From: Actinoplanes couchii
Lineage (GTDB): Bacteria; Actinomycetota; Actinomycetes; Mycobacteriales; Micromonosporaceae
DNA: 64,000 nucleotides
Reading direction: 5' to 3'
NCBI RefSeq assembly: GCF_016862075.1
Contig: NZ_BOMG01000039.1
Coordinates: forward strand, 62,001 to 126,000
How positions within the stretch are numbered: position 1 is the stretch's first letter; each line of letters opens with the position of its first letter. The notes below the pieces were generated by a model, which was not told where the DNA came from, ran no database searches, and was given only the letters and a program-made list of their open reading frames with translations. The position numbers and the translations under genes were made by a program. Shown piece after piece: positions 9,901-16,783 of the stretch.

Positions 9901-10582
9901 GCCGAAGGGACGCTACTCGGCGACACCCGGGTTCTTCGGCTCGCTGTGGACCCGGGGGCCGCTGACCACACCGGCGACGACCGCCAACGGCGTCTACCGG
10001 TACGGGTCGAACGCGTACCCGACCACCTCGTACGGCTCGACCAACTACTGGGTGGACCCGTTGTTCGTCCCGGACCCCGGCACGGATCCCGATCCGGAGC
10101 CGGAACCGGACGGCGGTGTCGGGATCTTCGCGGCGAACGCCACCCCGGACCACGAGAACTGGGACGACAGCGACTCGATCGAGGTGGGCGTGACGTTCAC
10201 CGCGGACGTCGCCGGGAAGGCCACCGGAATGCGGTTCTACAAGGGCCCGCTGAACACCGGCATCCACACCGGCACGCTCTGGAACAGCGCCGGTGAGGCG
10301 GTGGCCAGCGCGCCGTTCACCAGTGAGACGGCGTCCGGCTGGCAGAGCGTGGCGTTCAGCCCGGCGGTGACGCTCACGCCGGGTGAGACGTACACGGTGT
10401 CGTACTGGTCGTCGGCCGGGCGGTACGCGGTGTCGCTGAACCAGTTCGCGGTCCAGGGTGTCGACTCGCCGCCGTTGCACGTGCCGCAGACCGGCGGTGT
10501 GTTCCGGATCGGCGAGGGCTTCCCGCAGACACCCACGAACCACAACTTCTGGGTGGACGTGAAGTTCAAGCCGAACGACTGA
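6929..10582 (+). CDS. Large secreted protein: N,N-dimethylformamidase-like domain plus three DUF4082 domains
   Basis: About 1,217 residues. The start ATG at 6929 has an AGGTAGG ribosome site 11 bases upstream; a GTG at 6917 would add four residues but has poor spacing. A signal peptide ends near AEA-A at residues 29-31. Residues about 45-520 match the N,N-dimethylformamidase beta-subunit C-terminal family, with YRLGYYDGAGA, VGHDEYWS and FFSGNEVYWRTRWE. An Ig-like domain (about 530-620) follows. Three DUF4082 modules then occur, each with a GxRFYKG...GTHTG(S/T)LW core. A SbsA-type Ig domain lies between the first two. It is exported with a sugar operon, so binding or modifying the extracellular polysaccharide is plausible but unproven. 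Confidence 0.85.
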   Translation: MLWKSLFAGSAAAILVTASLVGGSTPAEAACTSNPIVCENAKTGNPSTEWDIDGAGDYTIQGFATDISVNVGQRIDFKIDTVATAYTIKIYRLGYYDGAGARFITDVPLSVPLPQSQPENCVADEDLQLLDCGGWHVSAGWTVPADQVSGVYVARLKRTDITTSEASHITFVVRNDSSTSDLYFKTSDATWQAYNLFGGADFYDAPVNGRALKISYNRPFATRGSADGRDFLFSNEYPMLRFLERNGYDMSYTTDIDTDRHGELIKRHGTLLSVGHDEYWSGAQRANVEAARDAGVNLAFFSGNEVYWRTRWENSKDGAETPYRTLVCYKETWGKDKIDETSEEWTGTWRDPRFATREQGAGLPENALTGTAYMANYTDLALQVPAAQGKLRLWRYTGLDSLAAGTTATLAAHTVGYESDEDLDNGFRPPGLVRLSTTTGPTPEYLLDFGNTTATGTTTHHLTMYKAASGALVFGAGTVQWAWGLDEKHDGVVEPADPRIQQATLNILADMGAQPATLMGTLHATTESADTLPPTATVTSPANNTRVANGAQVTLQGTATDAGGGRVAGVEVSTDSGASWHPADGTTSWSYSFYTAGAGLQAVRVRAIDDSANIQEPSTVVNLKLSGPTTIFGNRVPGNPAVDDTAAIEPGIRFTAADDGYVTGVRFYKGTGNTGTHTGSLWSADGTRLATGTFSNETSAGWQKLTFANPEPVTRNTVYVASYTAPNGHYAADGHAFSLTGVESAPLSVAKGTLDQGNGVFAYNEGFPIHSYNNTNYYVDALFISGDQGAPAPVAVSPVNNATVVPLTADPSVKFSRPLDQGSIEFGLKTAAGVPVPGSVSYDALARRVTFSPSVPLEVSTRYTATVLASDTGGTPSDEPTVWSFTTDAYAHIDTLFADDAVPVVAADTDTSAIELGVKFIPTKNGKVVGVRFYQGPGNSGTHTGTLWSPTGGIMARATFSGETGAGWQNVRFDSPVTVTAGTTYTVSYYAPKGRYSATPGFFGSLWTRGPLTTPATTANGVYRYGSNAYPTTSYGSTNYWVDPLFVPDPGTDPDPEPEPDGGVGIFAANATPDHENWDDSDSIEVGVTFTADVAGKATGMRFYKGPLNTGIHTGTLWNSAGEAVASAPFTSETASGWQSVAFSPAVTLTPGETYTVSYWSSAGRYAVSLNQFAVQGVDSPPLHVPQTGGVFRIGEGFPQTPTNHNFWVDVKFKPND

Positions 10583-10589
10583 CAGCGAA

Positions 10590-10629
10590 GCGGGCCCGCA
10601 CCTCCTTTTTTGAGGGGGTGCGGGCCCGC
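10590..10629. terminator. Bidirectional rho-independent-type hairpin
   Basis: A 16-bp stem with one mismatch (GCGGGCCCGCACCTCC at 10590-10605 against 10614-10629) closes an 8-base T-rich loop. It lies between two convergent genes, 7 bases after the stop of the DUF4082 protein and 7 bases before the end of the acyl carrier protein gene. It is well placed to stop transcription from both sides. Confidence 0.85.
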
Positions 10630-10636
10630 CGCAGTC

Positions 10637-10894
10637 TCAGAGCTTGGCGTCGATCAGTTCGGAGAGCGAGCCGAGCGTGTCGAAGACCTCGGCGGTCACC
10701 TCGTCGTCGTCGATGACCACGCCGAACCTCTCCTCCAGGGCGGCCACCAGCTCCAGCACCGCCATCGAGTCCAGCTCGGGCAGGTTGCCGAGCAGCTCGG
10801 TGCCGGCGTCGATCGTGGCGGCACGGTCCTCGATGCCGAGGACGGACACCAGCACCGCCTTGACGTCGTCGATCGTGGTACCGGTCAGGGCCAT
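10637..10894 (-). CDS. Acyl carrier protein
   Basis: An 85-residue acidic acyl/peptidyl carrier protein. The phosphopantetheine-binding Ser43 is in ELDSMAVLEL, the family motif with DSM in place of DSL. The ATG at 10894 is chosen because a GGAGGT site lies 7 bases upstream. A GTG at 10918 that overlaps the upstream stop would add eight residues unlike carrier proteins. It is the last gene of a minus-strand operon with a decarboxylase and an AMP-forming ligase, so it is probably the holder of the acyl or aminoacyl group that the ligase activates. Confidence 0.92.
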   Translation of the reverse strand: MALTGTTIDDVKAVLVSVLGIEDRAATIDAGTELLGNLPELDSMAVLELVAALEERFGVVIDDDEVTAEVFDTLGSLSELIDAKL

Positions 10895-10914
10895 CTGTCT
10901 ACCTCCGGGCGGGT

Positions 10915-12123
10915 TCACAACAGCACCTCGGCGGGCGCCGGGTGGCTCAGGAAAGCGGTCGGGCTGGCGGTCAGGCCGTACGCGCCGGCCTGGTAGAGCA
11001 CCACCAGGTCACCGACGTCGGCGCCGGGCAGGGTGACCTCGTCACCGAGCAGGTCCAGCGGGGTGCACAGGCAGCCGACCACGGTGACCGGTTCGGCCGG
11101 CTCGGCATCGATCCGGTTGGCCACCGCGATCGGGTAGTTGCGCCGGATCACCTGGCCGAAGTTGCCGGACGCGGCCAGCTGGTGGTGCAGGCCCCCGTCG
11201 ACGACCAGGTAGGTCCGGCCACGGGACTCCTTGCGGTCGATCACCCGGGTCACGTAGACACCCGCCTCGCCGACCAGGAAGCGACCGAGTTCGATCACCA
11301 CCCGGGCCTCCGGCAGCCGCGGCCGGACCTCGTCGCGCAGCAGCCCGGCCAGGTTCTCGCCGATGGCCGTGAGGTTCAACGGCCGATCCTTGCTGGTGTA
11401 CGGGATACCGAAGCCGCCGCCCAGGTTGAGGTACCGGACCGGCGCGTGGGCCTCGGACGCGAGCCGCAGCAGGAGTTCCACGGTGCGCTGCTGCGCCTCC
11501 TGGATGATCTCCGCCCGCAGGTTCTGCGAGCCCGCGAAGCAGTGGAACCCGAGCACGTCCAGATCGGTGCCGGCCAGCGTCTTGAGCAGCGCCGGAACCT
11601 TCTCCGCGTCCACCCCGAACTGCTGTGGCCCGCCGCCCATCCGCATGCCCGAGCCCTTGACCGAGAAGTCCGGGTTGACCCGCACCGCGACCCGGGGCCG
11701 GACCCCCAGCGCCGCGCCGGTACGGGCGATCCGGACGGCCTCGTTCTCCGACTCCAGCTCGATGGTGACGCCGGCCGCGACCGCCTGCCGCAGCTCGGTG
11801 TCGGTCTTGCCGGGCCCGGCGAAACTCACCCGGGCGGGCGGGGTCGGCGTGTCCAGGGCGGTCCGCATCTCCAGCGCCGACGCCACGTCCAGGGAATCCA
11901 CCAGGCCGCTCATGTGCTGCACCACGGCCGGCATCGGGTTGGCCTTGATCGCGTAACTGAGCTGCAGATCCGCGGGCATGGCGGCGCGCAGCAGCCCCAC
12001 CCGCGCGGTCAGCAGCGCCCGGTCGTAGGCGAAGAACGGTGTGCTCCCGACCCGCTCGGCCAGCCGCTCCACCGGCACCCCGCCCACCGCCAACTGACCA
12101 TCGATGGTCTCGAACTCGGTCAC
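10915..12123 (-). CDS. LysA-like PLP decarboxylase, exosortase-locus type
   Basis: A 402-residue fold-type III PLP decarboxylase. Lys60 in LSYAIKANP binds PLP. FHCFAGSQ replaces the His-Ile-Gly-Ser segment of ordinary diaminopimelate decarboxylase, which marks the subfamily found beside AMP ligases in exosortase-linked polysaccharide loci. GGGFGIPY and GCLCTPLD are the later cofactor and active-site segments. It should decarboxylate an amino acid or aminoacyl group; the substrate is unknown. GTG start, overlapping the ligase stop as GTGA; its stop TGA lies just before the carrier protein. A true lysine-biosynthesis LysA is less likely given this context. Confidence 0.85.
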   Translation of the reverse strand: MTEFETIDGQLAVGGVPVERLAERVGSTPFFAYDRALLTARVGLLRAAMPADLQLSYAIKANPMPAVVQHMSGLVDSLDVASALEMRTALDTPTPPARVSFAGPGKTDTELRQAVAAGVTIELESENEAVRIARTGAALGVRPRVAVRVNPDFSVKGSGMRMGGGPQQFGVDAEKVPALLKTLAGTDLDVLGFHCFAGSQNLRAEIIQEAQQRTVELLLRLASEAHAPVRYLNLGGGFGIPYTSKDRPLNLTAIGENLAGLLRDEVRPRLPEARVVIELGRFLVGEAGVYVTRVIDRKESRGRTYLVVDGGLHHQLAASGNFGQVIRRNYPIAVANRIDAEPAEPVTVVGCLCTPLDLLGDEVTLPGADVGDLVVLYQAGAYGLTASPTAFLSHPAPAEVLL

Positions 12124-13655
12124 GCGGAAACCTCCTGGCGGATCAGGTTGCGGTCGAACTTGCCGTTCGGGGAGCGGGGCAGCTCGGCGCGCACCCGCAC
12201 GTCCTTCGGCAGCATGTAGAGCGGCAGTTCCCGCTTCAGCAGCGCGGTCAGCTCGGCGACGTCCAGCTCGGCACCGGCCGGGCTGACCACCAGCACCACC
12301 CGCTGGCCCAGCTTCTCGTCCGGCAGGCCCAGCGCGACCGCGTCCCGGACCAGTCCGGTGCTGTAGACGACCTCCTCGATCTCGGTCGGGCTGACCCGGT
12401 ACCCGGACGTCTTGATCATGTCGTCGGAGCGGCCCACGAAGTAGAGGAAGCCGTCCTCGTCGCGCACCACCGAGTCACCGGACCAGACGGCCAGCTCCTG
12501 GTGCAGCGCGCCGTCGCCGGCCGGCAGCGGCTTGAACCGCTCGGCGGTGCGCTCGGGATCGTTCCAGTAGCCCAGCGCGACCAGGGCGCCCCGGTGCACC
12601 AGCTCGCCCTCCTCCCCCGGGTCGCAGACGCTGCCGTCCGGGCGGACCACCAGGATCTCCGCGTTCGGGATCGCCTTGCCGATCGAATCCGGCCGCCTGT
12701 CGACCTCCGCCGGATCCAGGTACGTGGACCGGAACGCCTCGGTCAACCCGTACATCAGGAAGGGTCTGGCCTGCGGGAAGATCGACCGGAGGCGGTCCAG
12801 CGTCGTCTTGGGCATGCGACCGCCGGTGTTGGCGAACAGGCGCAGGCGGCGCCCGGTCCCGTCCGGCCACTCCTGCCCGGCGATCTGGATCCACAGCGGC
12901 GGCACGCAGGTCAGCGCGGTCACGCCGTGCTTCGTGCAGAGCCGGACCACGTCCCGCGGCAGCAGATAGTTGATCAGCACCAGATGCGCGCCGACCGCGA
13001 ACGCCGTGGTGATCTGGCTGAACCCGGCGTCGAAACTGAACGGCAGCGCGGCCAGCACCACGTCGTCGGCGCCCAGCTCCAGGTACGTGCTGACGCTCTC
13101 CGCCCCGCTGAGCAGGTTGCGGTGCGACAGGACCACACCCTTGGGCTTGCCGGTGCTGCCCGAGGTGTAGAGGATCGCCGCCACGTCGACGTCGATCCCC
13201 GTGATCGTGGGCAGCTCACCCTCGCGGCCCAGGTCGGCCCACGAGGTTCCGGCGTCCCCTCCCCCGACCAGGATCACGTGCTCCAGCGACGTCACCTGGT
13301 CCAGCTCGTCACCGAGGGCGGCCAGCCGCTCGGCGGTGGTGATCAGCACCCGGACGTCGCAGTCGGCCAGCACGTACGCCACCTGCCGGGCCCGCAGCAC
13401 CGGGTTGACCGGCACGAACACCCCGCCGGCCGCCGAGGTCGCGAAGATCGCGGTGACCGTCTCGATCCGTTTGTCCAGATAGATCGCGACCCGGTCGCCG
13501 CGCTCCAGCCCGAGCCCGTGCAGCCCGGCGGCGGCCGACCGCACGTCGTCCCAGAGTGCGGCGTACGACCGGGTCTCGTCGCGGTAGGTGACCGCCGGGG
13601 CGTCGCCGTACCGGACGGCGGCACCGGCCAACAGGTCGTGCAATCGGATGCGCAT
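12120..13655 (-). CDS. AMP-forming acyl-CoA/acyl-ACP ligase, exosortase-locus type
   Basis: A 511-residue ANL-superfamily adenylating enzyme. The phosphate loop is YTSGSTGKPKG at about 163-173. FANTGGRMP and MYGLTEAFRS are the A4/A5 core segments, and SPNGKFDRNLI at the C-terminus carries the catalytic lysine. It should adenylate a carboxylate and load it on CoA or on the carrier protein encoded two genes downstream. The gene order ligase-decarboxylase-carrier is that of PEP-CTERM/exosortase-A associated clusters (families TIGR03098/TIGR03099, recognised from memory). An AAGGAAG ribosome site precedes the ATG. Confidence 0.88.
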   Translation of the reverse strand: MRIRLHDLLAGAAVRYGDAPAVTYRDETRSYAALWDDVRSAAAGLHGLGLERGDRVAIYLDKRIETVTAIFATSAAGGVFVPVNPVLRARQVAYVLADCDVRVLITTAERLAALGDELDQVTSLEHVILVGGGDAGTSWADLGREGELPTITGIDVDVAAILYTSGSTGKPKGVVLSHRNLLSGAESVSTYLELGADDVVLAALPFSFDAGFSQITTAFAVGAHLVLINYLLPRDVVRLCTKHGVTALTCVPPLWIQIAGQEWPDGTGRRLRLFANTGGRMPKTTLDRLRSIFPQARPFLMYGLTEAFRSTYLDPAEVDRRPDSIGKAIPNAEILVVRPDGSVCDPGEEGELVHRGALVALGYWNDPERTAERFKPLPAGDGALHQELAVWSGDSVVRDEDGFLYFVGRSDDMIKTSGYRVSPTEIEEVVYSTGLVRDAVALGLPDEKLGQRVVLVVSPAGAELDVAELTALLKRELPLYMLPKDVRVRAELPRSPNGKFDRNLIRQEVSA

Positions 13656-13670
13656 CTGTTCAGGCTTCCT

Positions 13671-14540
13671 TCACCAGCTGAGACAGGTCAGTTCGCTGTA
13701 GAGGTAGTCGATGTCCGGCTCGGACAGACCGGCGCCGCGGAACATCTTCCGGCGCGGTGCGGCGAGCATCCGGGACAGTGCGGGGCGCGCGCCGACCACC
13801 CGGAGCTCGGCCAGCACGGCGAGGATCCCGTGCCGGACGAGCAGGTGGCTCTGGAACCGGCGGGACATCGCCCGGAACAGTTCCGGATCGCTGACGTACA
13901 GCACCGAGGCGAAGAACGGCAGGTTCCGTCGCCGGTCGGTCCGGAAGATCACGTAGCAGTACCGGCCGCCGCGGATCAGCACCACGTGCCGGGCGGCGGC
14001 GGTCTCCGCGTGGTCCCGGTAGATCTGCAGGTCGTCGCCGGTGAGGATGCGCTCCAGCACGGCCGGGTCGGCACTGATCCGGCCCCGGCCGGGTATCGCG
14101 GGCCACGGCAGGTTGGGGGCGACCGCGGTGGCGGTGTCCAGGAAGGAGAACCCGAGCCGGGTGTTCATCGCGACGACGTTGCCGCTGGGCGAGAGATCGG
14201 TGAAGTCGTGGCCGTCCTGCGCCAGCAGGGCCTTGAGCAGCTTGAGGCTGTGGAAGCGATGCGCCGGGAGCACACACCAGGCGCCGAGGTTGCAGAACCG
14301 GCGGACCTCGCCGTGGATCGTCCGCTCGGAGTAGAACGCCAGGTGGGCGCCGACCACCTCGCCGACACCGCTGCTGTCGTCGCGCAGCAGGAAGCCGTGG
14401 TTGGGCGCGGACACCTTCCACGGCACCTGCACCGCGCGCTCCCAGGCCTCGGCCGGGACGCGGCTGTTCAGATGGGTGTGCAGGAACCGGGCGACCGCGG
14501 GGACGTCGGTGGTGGTGATGGGCTCGACCCGGACAGCCAT
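13671..14540 (-). CDS. GNAT-family acyltransferase
   Basis: A 289-residue protein whose first half looks like a GNAT domain: VEPITTTDVPAVARFLH at the start, an acceptor strand VVGAHLAFYSER, and NLGAWCVLPAHRFHSLKLLKAL around 85-105 in the place of the acyl-CoA loop. The C-terminal half is not recognised. The open frame extends to 14741, but the ATG at 14540 has a GGGAG site 9-10 bases upstream and a protein-like N-terminus. It is first in the operon with the ligase, decarboxylase and carrier, so it may transfer the carrier-bound group to a sugar amine. FemAB/GNAT proteins occupy this place in exosortase loci. Confidence 0.75.
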   Translation of the reverse strand: MAVRVEPITTTDVPAVARFLHTHLNSRVPAEAWERAVQVPWKVSAPNHGFLLRDDSSGVGEVVGAHLAFYSERTIHGEVRRFCNLGAWCVLPAHRFHSLKLLKALLAQDGHDFTDLSPSGNVVAMNTRLGFSFLDTATAVAPNLPWPAIPGRGRISADPAVLERILTGDDLQIYRDHAETAAARHVVLIRGGRYCYVIFRTDRRRNLPFFASVLYVSDPELFRAMSRRFQSHLLVRHGILAVLAELRVVGARPALSRMLAAPRRKMFRGAGLSEPDIDYLYSELTCLSW

Positions 14541-14838
14541 CAGGCGGTGCTCCCTGCGATCTGGCGTGGAACGTGCGGCCCGACGATATCGCCCGCACAC
14601 CGGAGAAGGACCGTTGTGGCAGATATCGTCATAGGTTCCGACCGATATCCGGTCGAACAGTCCTTCTTGGACTTCAATCCGGTCCGAACAGCCGCTTGAC
14701 ACCATGTTACCGACGGTTCTCACATCAGCCAGAGGCGTCATCCTGTCGGGTTCCGGTCATTCGGGATCACCTCTTCGCCGTGGTATTCCGTATCATCTGT
14801 CGAGCCGGTCAGCTGAACGAGTCGAGGAGTCGCTCGAA
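14541..14838. promoter_or_regulatory. Divergent promoter region with repeated GATATC dyads
   Basis: 298 bases between the GNAT gene (minus) and the beta-helix gene (plus). GACGATATC at 14582-14590 is exactly inverted as GATATCGTC at 14622-14630, and a third GATATC lies at 14644-14649 in CCGATATCCGG. A TTGACA hexamer at 14696-14701 may be the -35 of the plus-strand gene, but no good -10 follows. The paired GACGATATC elements look like a binding site for a dimeric regulator. Confidence 0.5.
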
Positions 14839-15924
14839 ATGAAGCACCGCCGAGCCGCCATTGTTCTTTCCGTGTTCGCTGTGGCAGTTCTGACCACGGC
14901 CGGATTCGGCTGGTATTCGTCGTCGTCCGGGCGTCCCCTCACCACCACCGGACACCTCCCACTGGCGCCGGCCGGCACACCGGGCTTCGAGCAGTCGATC
15001 CCGCCGTCCGCGCTGACGATCCCGGCGCCGTCCGTCCCGCCCTCGGTGTCGCCACCGCCGGCGTCCCGGAAGCCGCCGAAGAGCGCGACCCCCAAGGCCG
15101 CGCCGAAGGGTGACTGCGCACTGCCGGCCTACCCGACCGCCGGGTGCACCGGTGTCCCGGCCGGCTGGTCACCGCAGAAGACCGTGCAGGGCGACCTGAC
15201 CGTCACCAAGGCCGGCACGGTCATCTCCGACCACCTGGTCACCGGGACCATCCTGGTCAAGGCCGCGGACGTGACGATCCGCCGGAGCCGGATCTACGGC
15301 GGTGTCGACAACTTCCTGGCCGACAGGATCTACGGGCACCTCACCATCGAGGACACCGAGGTGGTGAACAAGCCCGGCGAGTCGGTCTCCAGCAACGAGC
15401 AGTACGCGTTCGGCGTCGCCGACTACACCTGCCGCCGCTGCAAGGTGGTGAACCGGATCGAGGGCTGGCGGATCGGCGCGAACAGCTTCGCCGGCGCCGG
15501 GAAGGTGGTCATCGAGGACTCGTACGCGCAGCTGGCCGTCCCGGACGGGATGTGCGAGAGCGTCGATCCGCACGGCGACGGCATCCAGGGGTACGGAGCG
15601 CCCACCGCGGTGATCCGGCACAACACCATCGACCAGCGCCGGGACGACTGCCCGACGTCGCCGATCTTCATCCCGGACCAGGACAACGCCGGCGGCACGA
15701 TCGAGGACAACGTGCTGGCCGGTGGCGGTTACGCGCTGCGCCTGACCGGCGGTTCGTTCCCCTCGGTGACCGGTAACAAGATCGTCAAAGGCAGTCCGGT
15801 CTACGGCCCGGTCGAGGTGGATTGCGCCAAGGTCGGTGAATGGGCGGACAACGCGGTCGTCACGTACGATTTCGACCGCGGAGTCGTCCTGAAAGAGACC
15901 AAGAAATTGCAGGATTGCGGCTGA
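14839..15924 (+). CDS. Secreted/anchored right-handed beta-helix protein
   Basis: A 361-residue protein with an N-terminal hydrophobic segment (residues 7-24, signal peptide or anchor), a proline/serine-rich linker (about 55-90) and a C-terminal right-handed parallel beta-helix. The helix shows repeated coils such as VTIRRSRIYGGV, LTIEDTEVVN and AVIRHNTIDQRR, typical of pectate-lyase-like folds. The ATG is preceded by GAGGAG 9 bases upstream; the longer frame from 14704 is not needed. It probably binds or cleaves an extracellular polysaccharide. No known lyase catalytic set could be recognised. Confidence 0.8.
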   Translation: MKHRRAAIVLSVFAVAVLTTAGFGWYSSSSGRPLTTTGHLPLAPAGTPGFEQSIPPSALTIPAPSVPPSVSPPPASRKPPKSATPKAAPKGDCALPAYPTAGCTGVPAGWSPQKTVQGDLTVTKAGTVISDHLVTGTILVKAADVTIRRSRIYGGVDNFLADRIYGHLTIEDTEVVNKPGESVSSNEQYAFGVADYTCRRCKVVNRIEGWRIGANSFAGAGKVVIEDSYAQLAVPDGMCESVDPHGDGIQGYGAPTAVIRHNTIDQRRDDCPTSPIFIPDQDNAGGTIEDNVLAGGGYALRLTGGSFPSVTGNKIVKGSPVYGPVEVDCAKVGEWADNAVVTYDFDRGVVLKETKKLQDCG

Positions 15925-15943
15925 AAGTCGATTCAGCCGCAAT
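15914..15943. terminator. Convergent hairpin terminator
   Basis: Perfect 12-bp stem (ATTGCGGCTGAA at 15914-15925, complement at 15932-15943) with a 6-base loop. It overlaps the stop codon of the beta-helix gene and ends 3 bases before the stop of the convergent ABC permease gene, so it can serve both. Confidence 0.75.
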
Positions 15944-15946
15944 TCC

Positions 15947-16783
15947 TCAAATGCTGAGGATCCCCAGCCTGCGGGCCAGCCGCAACGATCGGTCGAAAAT
16001 GAACAGACCGCCGCCGAGCATCACGGTGCACATGATCGTCAGCATGATGATCGAAAGGCCGACGCTCAGCTCACCGGCCGGCGGGACGGGCATCAGCAGC
16101 TGACGTTCGGCGCTGATCACATAGGTGTGCGGGATCAGATAACTGGCCCATCTGATCCACTCGGGCAGCGTGCTCACCGGGAACAGCGCGCCACCGAGCA
16201 CACTGGCCGCCAGGTGGAACAGCATCACCACCGGGTCGCCGCGTTTGAACAGCACCAGGAAGCTGGCGGCCAGGGTGCCCAGCGCGTTGCAGGCCAGCAC
16301 GCCGAGGAAGAGCACCAGCAGGCCGAGCGGGATGCCGGCCGGGTCGATCGGCATGCCCAGCAGCCAGCCCACGAAGATCATGAAGCAGGCCAGCAGCCCG
16401 CCGGTGAAGCTGCGCCACAGGTTCATCGCGATCGGGATCAGCACCCACGGCACCGGCTCGACCAGGTACGTCTCCAGGGTGCCACGTTCCATCGCGAAGT
16501 TGAGCCGGGCGGTCAGCTGGGTGAGCGCGTCCTGCAGCCCGGCGGTGACCGCGGTGCCGATCAGCATCACCGCGAAGACTTCTGGACCGGCGCCCAGGAA
16601 CGAGCTCTGGTAGAAGTACAGCAGCACCGGGAAGACCACGGCGATGTAACGCATGATGCTGGTCGCCGGGAACATCCGCTCCTCGACCAGGTCGAGCCGG
16701 ACGTAGGCGCCGATCGTCTCGACCACCTTCCGCGACCGGCTGCGGTGCCGGACCGCCCCGGGGTAGGCGTGTGTGGTCGTCAC
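15947..16783 (-). CDS. ABC-2 type transporter permease
   Basis: A 278-residue membrane protein with about six transmembrane helices, of the ABC-2 permease family that exports polysaccharides or drugs. The conserved late segment GALFPVSTLPEWIRWASYLIPHTYVISAERQLL is characteristic in shape (periplasmic loop before the last helices). The GTG start overlaps the stop of the ATPase gene as GTGA, so the two form one exporter. It sits among glycosyltransferases, which suggests export of a lipid-linked glycan or of a precursor. Confidence 0.88.
   Translation of the reverse strand: MTTTHAYPGAVRHRSRSRKVVETIGAYVRLDLVEERMFPATSIMRYIAVVFPVLLYFYQSSFLGAGPEVFAVMLIGTAVTAGLQDALTQLTARLNFAMERGTLETYLVEPVPWVLIPIAMNLWRSFTGGLLACFMIFVGWLLGMPIDPAGIPLGLLVLFLGVLACNALGTLAASFLVLFKRGDPVVMLFHLAASVLGGALFPVSTLPEWIRWASYLIPHTYVISAERQLLMPVPPAGELSVGLSIIMLTIMCTVMLGGGLFIFDRSLRLARRLGILSI

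Noticed and set aside
10895..10918. GTG at 10918 as start of the carrier protein
   Set aside because: It would overlap the decarboxylase stop in the style of this genome, but the ATG at 10894 has a strong GGAGGT site and the usual carrier-protein N-terminus.
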